Source of the DNA: an uncultured Clostridia bacterium | GTDB lineage: Bacteria > Bacillota > Clostridia > Oscillospirales > Ruminococcaceae | Assembly (NCBI GenBank): GCA_947600065.1 | Contig: CANQFZ010000001.1 | Span: 99,375 to 163,374 of the forward strand | Reading direction: 5' to 3' | DNA: 64,000 nucleotides | In this document: piece by piece, positions 26,186 through 36,400 of the stretch | Numbering within the stretch: position 1 is the first letter of the stretch | Layout of the letters: each line of letters begins with the position of its first letter | Program-made: the position numbers and the translations under genes | The notes under the pieces: generated by a model | The model's database searches: none | Seen by the model: the letters and a program-made list of their open reading frames with translations, nothing else | What the model was told of the DNA's origin: nothing

Positions 26186-27378
26186 TGTTTTTAAGGTACA
26201 TCTTAAACTCAATTAAGAAATACCCCGTGAAATATGCCGTTATTGCGATTTGCGAGGTTTTGATTTTAGTGATTTCGCTTTTTGCTTCTTGCGTGCTGAT
26301 GAATTATTCATCTGAAGATGAAAAGAAAAGGGCAATGTCATTTTTCTTTTCATTTTCAAAATTAGACACTGTGCATATAACTACGAACAATCTCTCCGAA
26401 GAAGATGAAGCATTTATTGCCGAGGATTTTGCAAATCTTCCGTACACAACGGATATGCGCGAAAGGATATATAAATTCTGCGAACAATCACCTATTAAAA
26501 TAAATAACGTGGAAATAATGTTAAAAGGGTGGGAAAAGAATAGTTACATGATAAACGTGCATTATTTTCCTGCTTATGAGGATCTGATATATTATTTTAC
26601 CGAAAGCGGCAAGCCCGATTGGTCATACCCTCAAAATATACTTCCGGCAGAACAGCAATATCTTGATAAAGAAAAGGTCATTATTTTAGGTATGGGTTCA
26701 ATGCACAGCCAAAACGGAGAATATGTTTATTCGGACAAAGATCATCTGATGGTTGGAAAAAATGACGATGAATATTTGATTTTAGGAACAACCGAATATA
26801 ATGATGCTGAAATATTATTTGGTACTGAACCCGATTATTTGAAACTTGCCGCTGTTGATTTTGAATTCACGGAAATTCCTATGCAAAATCAGGTCAATGA
26901 ATTTAACGCTTTGTTTAAAGAAACAGTCTCGCCCGATATTGAAATTACAATAGACGATCCCCCGCATATAAAAGATTTGCTTGAAAAACGGAAAGAGATA
27001 TCAAACATTGTTGTTATGTCTGCGCTTATACTTATTTCTTCATTTAATATTCTCGCGATTTTTAAGATCATGGCAGATGAACGAAAATCCGAATACGCCG
27101 TGTTCAGACTTTGCGGTTACGGAAAATTCAAGGCAATGTTGTTCCCGTTTGCCGAAATCATTTCTCTTTCGGCAATATGCGCAGTTTTATCTTGCGTGAT
27201 ATTCGCCGCTTTAACTCCGCTGATAAAGCAAAGCTATTCGGTAGTTACGGTGATGTTCGACTTTGGTTTTTACGCAGTTTTTGTGCTTGGATTTGTTGCG
27301 GTAACTTCCGTACTGTTCGCCGTTTACATATTGCCGTCGCTGAACAAATCGGTGAGCGATGAATTGAGGGAAATGTGA
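26185..27378 (+). CDS. FtsX-like ABC permease, type A, copy 2
   Basis: The 397-residue paralog of the 23869 gene has the same four-segment layout, KYAVIAICEVLILVISLFASC at the start, an external domain with VIILGMG and GKNDDEYLIL, and RLCGYGKFKAMLFPFAEI between the last segments. The start codon follows AGGAGGGCG and is coupled to the stop of type B copy 1. Divergence lies mostly in the external domain, which suggests that the two pairs recognise different partners. Confidence 0.8.
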   Translation: MFLRYILNSIKKYPVKYAVIAICEVLILVISLFASCVLMNYSSEDEKKRAMSFFFSFSKLDTVHITTNNLSEEDEAFIAEDFANLPYTTDMRERIYKFCEQSPIKINNVEIMLKGWEKNSYMINVHYFPAYEDLIYYFTESGKPDWSYPQNILPAEQQYLDKEKVIILGMGSMHSQNGEYVYSDKDHLMVGKNDDEYLILGTTEYNDAEILFGTEPDYLKLAAVDFEFTEIPMQNQVNEFNALFKETVSPDIEITIDDPPHIKDLLEKRKEISNIVVMSALILISSFNILAIFKIMADERKSEYAVFRLCGYGKFKAMLFPFAEIISLSAICAVLSCVIFAALTPLIKQSYSVVTVMFDFGFYAVFVLGFVAVTSVLFAVYILPSLNKSVSDELREM

Positions 27379-27387
27379 GGTGAAATC

Positions 27388-28551
27388 ATGAGTTATTTAA
27401 AATTATCATTTTCTTCTTTCGGCAAAAACAAACTGACTTTTTTGCTTATCATTATTGAAATTGCCGCACTTTTCCTTACGACAAATTTCCTCGTTTCAAC
27501 GCTGGCTGACCGACAGATGCTTACAACGGGATACGAAAAAATACTAAACGACAATTCGGCAGTCGTGTGGGACAGTAAATGGATCGAAAACAAAGCCGCC
27601 GGACTTGCGCAAAATATCGGACAATCCCGTGAATTATTGCTTAAGGACATTACAGATGATTACGAAATTTACGATACGGTTATGTTGACTGACGTTGAAA
27701 CAGGCACTGTTATAGCAGGCGTTTCAGACGAGATATATGACAATCTTGCTTTGCCGCTTATGTCGGGGGATTTTTCGGAAGCTGTTGCAAGTTTCGGTTT
27801 TACCGGCAGCGAATTTAATTTCACCCGCCGTATCGGCGAAAATGAATACCGCGATTTCAGCATAAAAATTTCGGGAATGCTTACGTCTGATACATATGTT
27901 CCTATGATGAATTATTTCAGCACGGGAATTGATTTTACAATCAATGACCTATACGTAAGCTCGGACGAATATCGTGATTACAATGGTTTTATAATCGTAA
28001 GAAAAAGCGTTTTTGACGAAATAGATTTATCGACAGCATGCACGCCCGTATTTATAATTCACTTCTCCCAAAACTATGATGAAAACATATCCAAACTCAG
28101 ACAGGAAGCGGGAGGAGTGCATGAGGGGAAAGCTGTTCTCGAAAATTCGCAAAACGCTTTATGGAGGGACTTTGCAGACTTCATTCCTGTTGTGGTCTGC
28201 GTTTTGCTTGTAGTAATAATCGGCACGGTCAACATTTCCATGATCCTCAATAAATACAACGAAAAGCGCGGCGGGGTGCTTTGGATATGCGGGTACAGCA
28301 GACGGCAGATATTATTCGCGCATTTTATAAGCATGCTGATAATTTTTGTTGTCGCGGCAATATTGAGTGTCGGAGTTTATTTCATAATGTCGTTTTTGCA
28401 GGTGGAACTTGTCGTTTCGGCAAATCTTTCAGCCGCAAACGTTATCGTAACAGTCATACTGTCGCTGATTTTGATCTTAGCGTCAATGATTATCCCCGCC
28501 ATAAAGAGCAGGAATACTTCGCCTATTGAATATCTGAGGAGGGCTAAATAA
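27388..28551 (+). CDS. FtsX-like ABC permease, type B, copy 2
   Basis: The 387-residue paralog of the 25043 gene shares the start YLKLSFSSFGKNKLTF, ADRQMLTTGYEKIL, KYNEKRGGVLWICGYSRRQ and a terminal SPIEYLRRAK. The membrane regions are nearly identical, whereas the external domain differs more. It is followed immediately by the ATPase gene, with overlapping stop and start, completing a five-gene transporter operon behind the small membrane protein. Confidence 0.8.
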   Translation: MSYLKLSFSSFGKNKLTFLLIIIEIAALFLTTNFLVSTLADRQMLTTGYEKILNDNSAVVWDSKWIENKAAGLAQNIGQSRELLLKDITDDYEIYDTVMLTDVETGTVIAGVSDEIYDNLALPLMSGDFSEAVASFGFTGSEFNFTRRIGENEYRDFSIKISGMLTSDTYVPMMNYFSTGIDFTINDLYVSSDEYRDYNGFIIVRKSVFDEIDLSTACTPVFIIHFSQNYDENISKLRQEAGGVHEGKAVLENSQNALWRDFADFIPVVVCVLLVVIIGTVNISMILNKYNEKRGGVLWICGYSRRQILFAHFISMLIIFVVAAILSVGVYFIMSFLQVELVVSANLSAANVIVTVILSLILILASMIIPAIKSRNTSPIEYLRRAK

Positions 28552-29213
28552 TGATTGATTTAAGGAATATAACAAAGGTCTACAATCCTAAAAAGCACAA
28601 CGAATTTACGGCTCTTAATGACGTAACGCTGAAAATTGAGGACGGGGAATTTTGCGCGGTCATAGGAAAATCCGGTTCGGGCAAGTCAACCCTTTTGCAC
28701 ATAATAGCCCTACTCGATAAATTTACATTTGGGGATTATATTCTGAACCAAAAAAATATTGCAAAAACTCCCGAAAATACCGCAGCAAAATACCGCGCTA
28801 AAAATATAGGCTTTGTAAAACAGGATTTCGCGCTTATTGAAGATTACACAGCGCTTGACAACGTAATGCTCCCGCTTTATCCGATAAAAGCAAAGGATAA
28901 AAAGAAAATGGCACTTGCTGCGCTAAAGAAAATGGGTATTGAAAGGCTTTCTGAAAAGGAAACAAGAACACTTTCCGGCGGTGAAAAACAGCGTGTTGCC
29001 ATTGCAAGAGCTATCGTAAACGAGCCTAGCATTATCCTCGCGGACGAGCCTACGGGTTCACTTGACAGTAAGACCGCCGCCGAGATCATGAACGTTTTCA
29101 AGCAACTCAACGATGAGGGAAAAACCGTTGTTATAGTAACGCATGACAAAGGTATCGCAGAGCAGTGCAACAGGATAATTGAGATCTCGGACGGGAAAAT
29201 AATTTCTGGTTGA
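28551..29213 (+). CDS. MacB/LolD-type ABC transporter ATPase
   Basis: The 220-residue protein has Walker A GKSGSGKST, Q-loop VKQDFALIEDYTALDN, signature LSGGEKQR, Walker B IILADEPTGSLD and switch His VTHDKG. Length and sequence fit the MacB/LolD/BceA-type exporters, which work with FtsX-like permeases. It is the only ATPase for four permease genes, so it may serve two permease pairs. No BceRS-type two-component system is present in the window. Confidence 0.92.
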   Translation: MIDLRNITKVYNPKKHNEFTALNDVTLKIEDGEFCAVIGKSGSGKSTLLHIIALLDKFTFGDYILNQKNIAKTPENTAAKYRAKNIGFVKQDFALIEDYTALDNVMLPLYPIKAKDKKKMALAALKKMGIERLSEKETRTLSGGEKQRVAIARAIVNEPSIILADEPTGSLDSKTAAEIMNVFKQLNDEGKTVVIVTHDKGIAEQCNRIIEISDGKIISG

Positions 29214-29300
29214 AGGTATGCGAACAGGTCATTCTCGCGGAAATCGGTAAACGTATTATCTCTTCTGCAATGCTTATAAATTCAACAAATATAGCTAATA

Positions 29301-29334
29301 AAAAACCCCGCTTCTCCTAAACGGAAAAGCGGGG
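29301..29334 (-). terminator. Terminator of the minus-strand mobile-element operon
   Basis: On the minus strand a CCCCGCTT/AAGCGGGG hairpin is followed by TTTTTTATT. It lies just after the stop of the TOPRIM-like gene. On the plus strand it has no T-run, but it may still protect the end of the ABC operon. Confidence 0.75.
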
Positions 29335-29340
29335 TCGTTA

Positions 29341-30210
29341 TCAGCAAGCAGTGACTTCATCAAGCGGCATTTCGGTTGCCTCCGAATGTCTGGCGGAGAA
29401 CTTTTTATCATCTTCTTTGTCTTCGAGGCAAAGAACTATGTCAAGTTTTCTCGCATTGAGGCTTTCCAAAACGCCGTCTACAAGCCCGTCCATTGCGACC
29501 AGAGTGCAGTCCTCAAGGTCTCTGTTTGCATCCAGAAAGCGCATTAGGTCTATGACGTTCTTAAATACGAACGCGGTTTTGGGAGCCTTTGACAGGGGGT
29601 ATTCGAAATAGCCGTCAAGGGTATTGCTAACGCGGACGGTGTATTTTACGCCCTTTATCGTTCCTCGGATATCGCCGCCGATATCCTTGCCCTTGCGCTT
29701 TATAACAAAGACGGCGTTGCCTTTATCGTCCTGATAAAGGTAGTCCTCTTTTATCAGCCTTCTGACTGTCCGTGCGGATATTCCACAGTCTTTGATAAGA
29801 TAGGCGTAAACGCGCTTTGTGTTTTCTCCGTGAGGCGGCATGCTCCCATTGTTTTCAATAGCTCTGTCGAGCTTCCAGGCACCAATGGATAAATCGGGCG
29901 TATAAGGCTCTTTTGATTCGGGCGCTTCGCCGTTTAAGAGCTCAAACATGGCTTCCTCATAGCTTATTCCCAGCGCATGCACAAGGCAGCTCACCGAGCC
30001 CGAACCGCCTGTTTTGAGCTTGCGAAAACAGAACAATGGTTTATTCGCTTTATTTGTGTTTATAGAGAGCGAATTAAGCTTTGGGAACTTATATTCCATC
30101 TTCTCTTTATTGCCGTCAAAGACGCAGTCATAGCCTTTCTTGATGAGATAATTAACAACATCGGCAGCATTAGCCTTTAAAAACTGATTAAAAGAATAAT
30201 ATTTTTCCAT
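29341..30210 (-). CDS. TOPRIM/DUF3991-type protein of a mobile element
   Basis: The 289-residue protein starts MEKYYSFNQFLKANAADVVNYLIKKGYD and has SGSVSCLVHALGISYEEAMFELL, which resembles primase-type zinc-finger regions without the cysteines. It continues with GGDIRGTIKGVKYTVRVSNTLDGYFEYPL and a TOPRIM-like KTAFVFKNVIDLMRFLD and ALVAMDG. Such DUF3991-TOPRIM proteins are common on conjugative and mobilisable elements of Clostridia. It is the last gene of a minus-strand set with the coupling protein and ClpP-like gene. Confidence 0.65.
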   Translation of the reverse strand: MEKYYSFNQFLKANAADVVNYLIKKGYDCVFDGNKEKMEYKFPKLNSLSINTNKANKPLFCFRKLKTGGSGSVSCLVHALGISYEEAMFELLNGEAPESKEPYTPDLSIGAWKLDRAIENNGSMPPHGENTKRVYAYLIKDCGISARTVRRLIKEDYLYQDDKGNAVFVIKRKGKDIGGDIRGTIKGVKYTVRVSNTLDGYFEYPLSKAPKTAFVFKNVIDLMRFLDANRDLEDCTLVAMDGLVDGVLESLNARKLDIVLCLEDKEDDKKFSARHSEATEMPLDEVTAC

Positions 30211-30243
30211 ATAGGTATTTCCCTTTCTATTGAATTTTTATTT

Positions 30244-30286
30244 TGGGGCATATATGCCCCCTTTTTGCCCGCCTTTCGACGGGCAA
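30244..30286. other. Paired hairpins between coupling-protein and TOPRIM genes
   Basis: GGGGCATATATGCCCC followed by CTTTTT, then GCCCGCCTTTCGACGGGC. On the plus strand the first would terminate; on the minus strand both are structured spacers of the operon. Confidence 0.45.
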
Positions 30287-30307
30287 TGGTAGTTTTATTA
30301 TTTCTTA

Positions 30308-31636
30308 TCATACCTCGGTCTGAGCCTCATTTGTGCCCTGTCTGCGCGAGGATCTTTTGGGCAGAATTGAGTAGGGTGGAAGCTTATCGACTTTCTTTGC
30401 ATAAGTCATGCCTCTTTGAATGAAGAACGCCTTGTCAAGCCCGAGACCCATAACCTCTATGGGCGAGATATTAGCTCTCTGAGCAATGAAGTGAATGGTA
30501 TCATAGTCCATTCCACCGAGATATAGAACGTTGTCGCAGTTGTTTACTATGGTCTTTCTATTAGCTTCACCATAGCCTGCATCGAGCTGAGAAATCGACT
30601 GAAGTATGATGCTTGTCGATATATCGCGGCTTCTAATAACGCTTATAATCTTGTCGAAATCCTCGATTTTACAGTTGGTAGCAAAGTCATCGAGGACAAT
30701 TCTAACGGGTATTTTAAGCCGAGAATTAGGCTGCTTATCGGCGGTTTTGAGAAGCGTTTGGAAGGCTTGGGTATAGAAGACGTTTATAAGTCTGTCGAGC
30801 GAACGGTCGGAATCGGATACGTTTAGGAACACTGCAGTTTTCTCAAAGCCCATGTTTTCAAATCTAAAGGTAGAGGGCTTTGTGACCATTTCTCTCGCCG
30901 CGTCAAACTCAAACACCGAAAGCGGAGTTTCGACGAACATAATAACCGACGACCAGGTTTTGTCTGCGCTAAAGGAGCCCTTTATCATAGCATAGCGGCG
31001 CGCAGCGAGCGACTCGGGCTTGTTTACGCAAAGCTCTTCTAAGAACGGAATCTTACGCTCTGAGATTAAATTGGCAGTCGAGTAATTGAAGACGTCTAAG
31101 ACGGTAGCAAGGTTCTTGTCTTCTTCGTCGAAGCATTCAAGAACATAGCTTATGAGGCAGGACGTAAACTGGCGCGCCTGCTCCGACCAGAACGGATCTT
31201 TCGCGTCCAACTGAGGTATCAGGGTGTTGGTAATTGAGAGGATTTCTTTGTCGTTGTACACCTCAACGCCGTTCCTTTTTATCTTTCCTATAAAGCGGAG
31301 CGGGTCGTAGCCTTCGCCGTTCGCAGGATTTATCAGGTCGATGTTGTAGACCTTGTAGCCGCGGCGTTCGAGGTCGTCCTTGCACATGCTATAGAGGTTT
31401 GATTTAGTGTCAGCGACAATGAAGCTTTCATCGCTGTTCATGATGTAAGGGATAACATAAGATCCCGTTTTTCCACCGCCCGAAACGCCTACAACCAGGT
31501 CGTTGTTGTTGAGGTGGGTCAGGCGGGAATTGCTTCCCACCTTGATACCCGCTCCAAAGCATCTAACGGTTTTGTTTTGATAATTCATATCGGTCTGTCC
31601 TTCTTTCTTAAGATTTTGATAATTAGTTTTAATCAT
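30308..31636 (-). CDS. VirD4/TraG-type conjugation coupling protein (soluble form)
   Basis: The 442-residue ATPase has Walker A in VGVSGGGKTGSYVIP, then ESFIVADTKSNLY, and Walker B RIVLDDFATNC, followed by SIILQSISQLDAGYGEA. These are features of type IV coupling proteins that bring the relaxase-DNA complex to the conjugation channel. It lacks the N-terminal membrane helices of full VirD4 proteins. Start ATG 31636 overlaps the stop of the ClpP-like gene by one base and has AAAGGAG eight bases upstream. An internal ATG 31588 is the alternative. Confidence 0.82.
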   Translation of the reverse strand: MIKTNYQNLKKEGQTDMNYQNKTVRCFGAGIKVGSNSRLTHLNNNDLVVGVSGGGKTGSYVIPYIMNSDESFIVADTKSNLYSMCKDDLERRGYKVYNIDLINPANGEGYDPLRFIGKIKRNGVEVYNDKEILSITNTLIPQLDAKDPFWSEQARQFTSCLISYVLECFDEEDKNLATVLDVFNYSTANLISERKIPFLEELCVNKPESLAARRYAMIKGSFSADKTWSSVIMFVETPLSVFEFDAAREMVTKPSTFRFENMGFEKTAVFLNVSDSDRSLDRLINVFYTQAFQTLLKTADKQPNSRLKIPVRIVLDDFATNCKIEDFDKIISVIRSRDISTSIILQSISQLDAGYGEANRKTIVNNCDNVLYLGGMDYDTIHFIAQRANISPIEVMGLGLDKAFFIQRGMTYAKKVDKLPPYSILPKRSSRRQGTNEAQTEV

Positions 31637-32247
31637 TATGCGTTCTCCTTTGTGTTTGTATCGGGAAGCTTAAAGACCCCGATTTTAGTAGCAGCGCCGA
31701 ACTCAAGAGCCTCTTTGGCGGTCATATAGCAATCGTTCTTTGTCTTTTCAAGAACGGCTTCTATAGACTGACCTGTGCGCTCGGATATAAGCTCGGCAAG
31801 TTCTTGTCTGACTGCCATAAGGTTTTCGAAATCTTCTTGCAGGGTCAGCGGCTTTCTACCCGCCAGATCTCCGCCGCCATAGCTGGGGTCGTGGATCATA
31901 AAGCGCGAATGCGGAAGCATTGTTCGCTGCGCTCCCTGAAGGAAGATGACTGCTCCCATGCTCGCTGTCAAGCCCATACAAACGGTGTTTACAGGCGAGC
32001 TCAGTCCGCGTATTGTATCGCAGATAGCCAGCCCCGAGTCGACACAGCCGCCGCAGCTGTTTATGCATAGCGTGATAGGCTCGCCGGGAGCGTCTGCTTC
32101 GAGCGTCAGAAGCTGTGTAATAAGCTCGACAGCAGAGTCGGGATTAACTTCGCCGTTGAAAAAGACGACGCGTTTCTTGAACATTTCATCGTTCAAGTCG
32201 AGAGCTTGGAAACCCTGATAGGTTTCCTTTAAAATACGTGTAATCAT
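31636..32247 (-). CDS. ClpP-like serine protease of a mobile element
   Basis: The 203-residue protein shows NSCGGCVDSGLAICDTI, the catalytic Ser in MGLTASMGAV, the catalytic His in RFMIHDPSYGG and a likely Asp in KTKNDCYMTA, the ClpP order. I start it at ATG 32247 after AAAGGAG; the track start at 32322 adds a stretch made from the leader hairpin. Its overlap with the coupling-protein gene implies that the two are made together. It differs from the prophage protease and is not in a clpP-clpX context. Confidence 0.85.
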   Translation of the reverse strand: MITRILKETYQGFQALDLNDEMFKKRVVFFNGEVNPDSAVELITQLLTLEADAPGEPITLCINSCGGCVDSGLAICDTIRGLSSPVNTVCMGLTASMGAVIFLQGAQRTMLPHSRFMIHDPSYGGGDLAGRKPLTLQEDFENLMAVRQELAELISERTGQSIEAVLEKTKNDCYMTAKEALEFGAATKIGVFKLPDTNTKENA

Positions 32248-32288
32248 ATGTTTTATCTCCTTTAAAGATAATGTGGGTCGGCCTTTGG

Positions 32289-32320
32289 GAATCGAAGAAC
32301 GACCCGTTATTCTTCGATTC
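32289..32320. other. Hairpin in the leader of the ClpP-coupling protein operon
   Basis: GAATCGAAGAA and TTCTTCGATTC form an 11-bp perfect stem upstream of the clpP-like start. There is no T-run. It may be an operator or mRNA-stabilising hairpin. Confidence 0.45.
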
Positions 32321-32321
32321 A

Positions 32322-32640
32322 CTTCTTACTTTGACTTTCTCCGCGCGAATTTATGGCAGAAAACGCGCGGATAAAGTCACATACGGAGGTATAAACATCA
32401 ACAGCTTTAGTGATATGACATCGTGATAATTTTAATATAACGATTGTCAGGACTTGAATGTGGATATCGACTTTATACTTTGATATGAACTTATTTGTAT
32501 CGGTATTAGATCTGAGTATCAATATCACATCACTTTGGCTATCGACGTCTTTTCAAAAGAAAAACAGCAATTATTTGAGAAAATAATTGCCATCTCCGGC
32601 GTATCGCTAGAGCATCTCTTTCTATCATAAAAAACTCTTG
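32322..32640. other. Non-coding region upstream of the mobile-element operon
   Basis: About 320 bases without a supported gene. It carries CGCGCG/CGCGCG-flanked ATTTATGGCAGAAAA at about 32341-32370 and AT-rich sequence with several ATCGAC/GATATC-type short repeats. It may hold the operon promoter or transfer origin, which I cannot pinpoint. Confidence 0.35.
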
Positions 32641-33095
32641 CGTGTCAAAGGTTTTTGACGCGCAAACTCAGTTAATTAGAATTAAATAGAGGTAATTAGT
32701 ATCAAATAGGTATAGTTAATTAGTTTTAAATAGAGTTAATTATGTTTAAGTAGTTTTGCTCTCATAGCGATACCTGCCGTAGGCGTGGGTCGCTGTCCCT
32801 GCGATCCTCAAAAGAAATGCACGCGTGGCAAAGGCTTTTGCCGCGCCGCACCCGGCAGCAACATCTTATTTAAAGTTAATTAGTTTTAAATAGAGATAAT
32901 TAGTTCTAAATAGAGATAATTAAGTTTAAGTAGAGTTAATTAGTTTTAAATAGTCGTTGTATCAAGGTGTTGCTACATATAAACGTGGGTCGCTGTCCCT
33001 GCGATCCTCAAAAGAAATGCACGCGTGGCAAAGGCTTTTGCCGCGCCGCACCCGGTAGCAACATCTTATTTAAAGTTAATTAGTTTTAAATACGA
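32640..33095. repeat. Left repeat array: hairpin units with AT-rich iterons
   Basis: A unit of 109 bases at 32784-32892 recurs at 32984-33092, exactly 200 bases later, with one difference seen. Each holds GGGTCGCTGTCCCTGCGATCC, a GGCAAAGGCTTTTGCC-type hairpin and a start of AGTTAATTAGTTTTAAATAG iterons. A third, shorter hairpin lies at 32641-32663. Iterons related to TTAATTAGTTTTAAATAGAG fill the spaces. Inverted relatives lie to the right of the RecQ-like gene. Confidence 0.85.
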
Positions 33096-33109
33096 TATCT
33101 GTAAGCTGT

Positions 33110-33185
33110 AACGCGAAGCGTTTTTTGATAGCGCGAAGCGCACGCGAAGCGTTTTTTGCCTAAGCGAAGCACGCGAAGCGTTTAA
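33110..33185. repeat. CGCGAAGCGTTTTTT repeats left of the RecQ-like gene
   Basis: CGCGAAGCG occurs four to five times within 75 bases, twice followed by TTTTTTG. The complementary form AAAAAACGCTTCGCG is at about 36894-36908 on the right side of the gene, giving an inverted arrangement. Confidence 0.75.
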
Positions 33186-33360
33186 ACTGATTTCACAAAA
33201 CCCTAGTGCGGCGTTTTTTTGTTAGTTTATAGTACAAACTAATAGACGATTTTTGCGGTCTTATCGGGCAAAACAAACGGCTTTGTTATGCGAAATTTTC
33301 ACTCGAAAGCGACCTCATGCCGCATATAAAGCGGTCTTTTACAAAACCTCAAATGCCGCC

Positions 33361-33389
33361 TTGCTTTTTGGGGGAAAATATGCTATAAT
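33361..33389 (+). promoter_or_regulatory. Promoter of the RecQ-like gene
   Basis: TTGCTT (33361-33366), 17 bases, TATAAT (33384-33389). It is followed by AAAGGGGAG in front of the ATG. Confidence 0.65.
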
Positions 33390-33410
33390 AACCTAAAGGG
33401 GAGTGCAAAG

Positions 33411-36400
33411 ATGAATTACAAAGAATTGTTGGAGCTTGATTCGAAAGAATTAAAAAGATTAAAAGAAGCCGGCGAACTCGAATGGGACGCCAAAGGGGAC
33501 ATCGCATGGGGCATTCTCAATGCGATATATTCAATTGATCCGGATTATGTAACAGAGGACGTTATAAAAGAAATCTTCTGCAAGGTCATGGGCTATAAAG
33601 ACTATAAAAGTTCTGCCCAATGTTATGCAATAGAAAATGTTATTAACATTTATGACGGTATCGCTATAATGCCGACAGGCAGCGGAAAATCCGCGTGCTT
33701 CGAATTTCCTGCGGCAGTAAGAAAAGGAACGGTTATTGTAGTAAGCCCGCTTATCTCCCTGCTTAGAGATCAGGAGAGAAACGCTAAAGTGCCTGCTCTT
33801 TATGTGTCGTCTTGGAACATCAACAAGCTGTCAAAAAAGTATGCTGAATGTCGGTTGATTTTGGTGTCGCCCGAAACGCTTCAAATGCCGAAGTTCGTGC
33901 GGTTTGCGAGAGATGTTTTGTCTAAAATACAGATGGTCGTTATTGATGAGGCGCATTGTATTGCGCTTTGGGGCAATTCGTTCAGACGGGATTATCAGAA
34001 CATAGGACGTTTTTTTGACAGAATAGGAAAACAACCGCAGGTTGTTGCGCTTTCTGCAACGCTTACGCCGTCAATGATCAATACCGTAAAAAGCGTTCTG
34101 CGAATGAGAGATGAAAAATTATTTATAACCTACAGCGATCTCAGCGAAAAGGACAAGAAATCGCTTTTTATGCGCGACAATATAGAGCTTTCTAAAATTA
34201 AAATAGAAGCAAGTCCTAAAACAAATGACGAATCGCTGCCGATTGAAACAAGAATAAAAGACAAATATAACCAACTTATAAAAGACCTGAATATTCTGCC
34301 CAAAAGCAATGCGAAAACAAAAGACTTAAAAGCAAAAGATTTAAAAGCAGATACAAAGTCAACTATCGTTTTCTGCTCGTTTGTCGATACGGTAAATGCT
34401 CTGTATTGTAAGCTGAAGGAAGAGCTCGAAAACGATAGTCGCTATGAGATACTCAGATATCACGGAGCTATGGAAAGTGAAGACAGAATGAAAAACCAAA
34501 ACGCATTCTGCGAAGACGATTACGACCCAAAGAAAAAGTCGAAAAAAACCGAGCAAAAATCCGCCAAACCCGAGCATAAAATTATGATTGCGACAAACGC
34601 TTTCGGAATGGGCATTGACAAGGGAGATATCTCGCAGATAATCTTTTTTGAGATACCGCATGATATTGAAAATTATGCGCAGGAATTTGGTCGCGCAGGC
34701 AGAGACGGCAGACAGGCAAAGGCTGTGCTTTATATCTACGAGCCCGACGCAGAGCGTATCAGGGCAATGCTCGAGCGCGAAGAGGACGAGCTTGAAAAAA
34801 ACCTTTCAAAGCAAAGGTTTAACGCGTTTATGAAAATTATCTCGAGCGTTAAAGATAACAGCAAAATAAAAGAGCTTGTCGCGGATTATTTTGTAAATGA
34901 AAATAAATACATTGATTTCAGCAATTTGCAAAATAAAATCGACGCAAGAAACAAAGCGCACGGAAAGCCTTTCCGTTTTCCCGACGAGCTTTTTATAAAC
35001 GTCTGCCCGCCCGCTTATAATATAGAACGCGGAGAATATGCCGTCGGCGAGCCTATAATAAACACCGCCTATGAGGACGCTTATGACGAAATCACTCTCA
35101 GCTCAAAAGTAGACCATTTGGACTTGATGATAGCAAACGCGGTTTACACCTACGGCTTTAACGGTATGAAGACCATAACCGCCGAGGACGTTTGTCATTT
35201 ACTTTTGGGAAATGAAAAGTCGCTTTGCAATAAAAGAGAAATTGCCGAGATACATGCGCGCATAAAAAGGCTTTGCGAAACCGAGATCACTATAAAGCGC
35301 AAGAAAGGGTCTTTTGTTGACATAGAAGGAAACGTCTCTCAGGAAATAAACGGGCATTTTCTTGAGCTCGAAATTGACAATAAGAACAAATTTGTCTACA
35401 GCTCCACTCCGCCGCTCTATAAGTATGCGGAAATATGCAACGGAGAATTTTTCGCTATAGATACATCATGGCTCAGAATAAAGAGCAAGAAGCTGAAGCC
35501 GCTCGAAAATAATCTAGAAAATATAAAGCTTTCGACGTTTATTGCTTGGCGTGTTCACCTTTTGCCGCAATATCGCTCGGGTCGGCTGAAAGCCCTTCGC
35601 GAATATCGCAAGGACGGAACAGAAAGTACAAATGAAACGAACAAAAAGCAGTTTGACGTCATTCGCTTTGAAAACCGCGACAAGCGCCGCAAGGCAATGT
35701 ATGACATTCTGGAATATGAAAATCGCGATGAAGAACAAAAGAAGGCAACCGCAGAAAAGGTTATGCGTATTCTGGAATATTATAAAAAGCGGGAATATAT
35801 TCCCGACTATAGAGAAATTGAAGAACGAGGGCGTATTGTCGGGGTTGAGTTAGGAGAGACAGAAAAGCCCATAAAAGACCTGCCGAAAGAATTTTACTTC
35901 TGCGAAAGCGCGGCGGCGAAAAAGATTTTAATGCATGACTATGAATTTGACGAGCCGAACGAATGCTTTACGTTCAAAAGCGAGAGCAAGATAAAGCTCG
36001 ACTATTTAGACCTTATGATAGCAGGTGCATTTTATACGCTTGAAAAATACAAGAAATATAATCAGGATATAGAGGAAAAGCTTGTTTGGGCGTTGCTTTC
36101 GGGAGACGGTGAAAAAGCTCCGTCTAAAAATATCCCGGAGACTATAAAAGAAAGGATTAACACGCTGGGATATCCGAGAGCAATGATAGAGTTTAATAAC
36201 AAGGAGCAGAAAACAAATGCCGACTCCTTTCTTGGTACCCGTCTGGAATATCAAAGAATAAACGGCGAACAAAAGCGCGTTTTTATTCCCGAGTCAGCGC
36301 TTTATGACAATGCCGACAAGGACAAAGACCTGGTAAAGATGAAATCGCGCCTTATGAACATAAAGTCCGAAAAGCTGGGCGAAAAGGTCATTCCCAATAC

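Noticed and set aside
32640-33190. Possible CRISPR array in the repeat-rich region
   Set aside because: The repeats are of unequal length, partly overlapping and AT-rich, spacers are themselves repeated, and no cas gene is near. They are better read as hairpin units with iterons.
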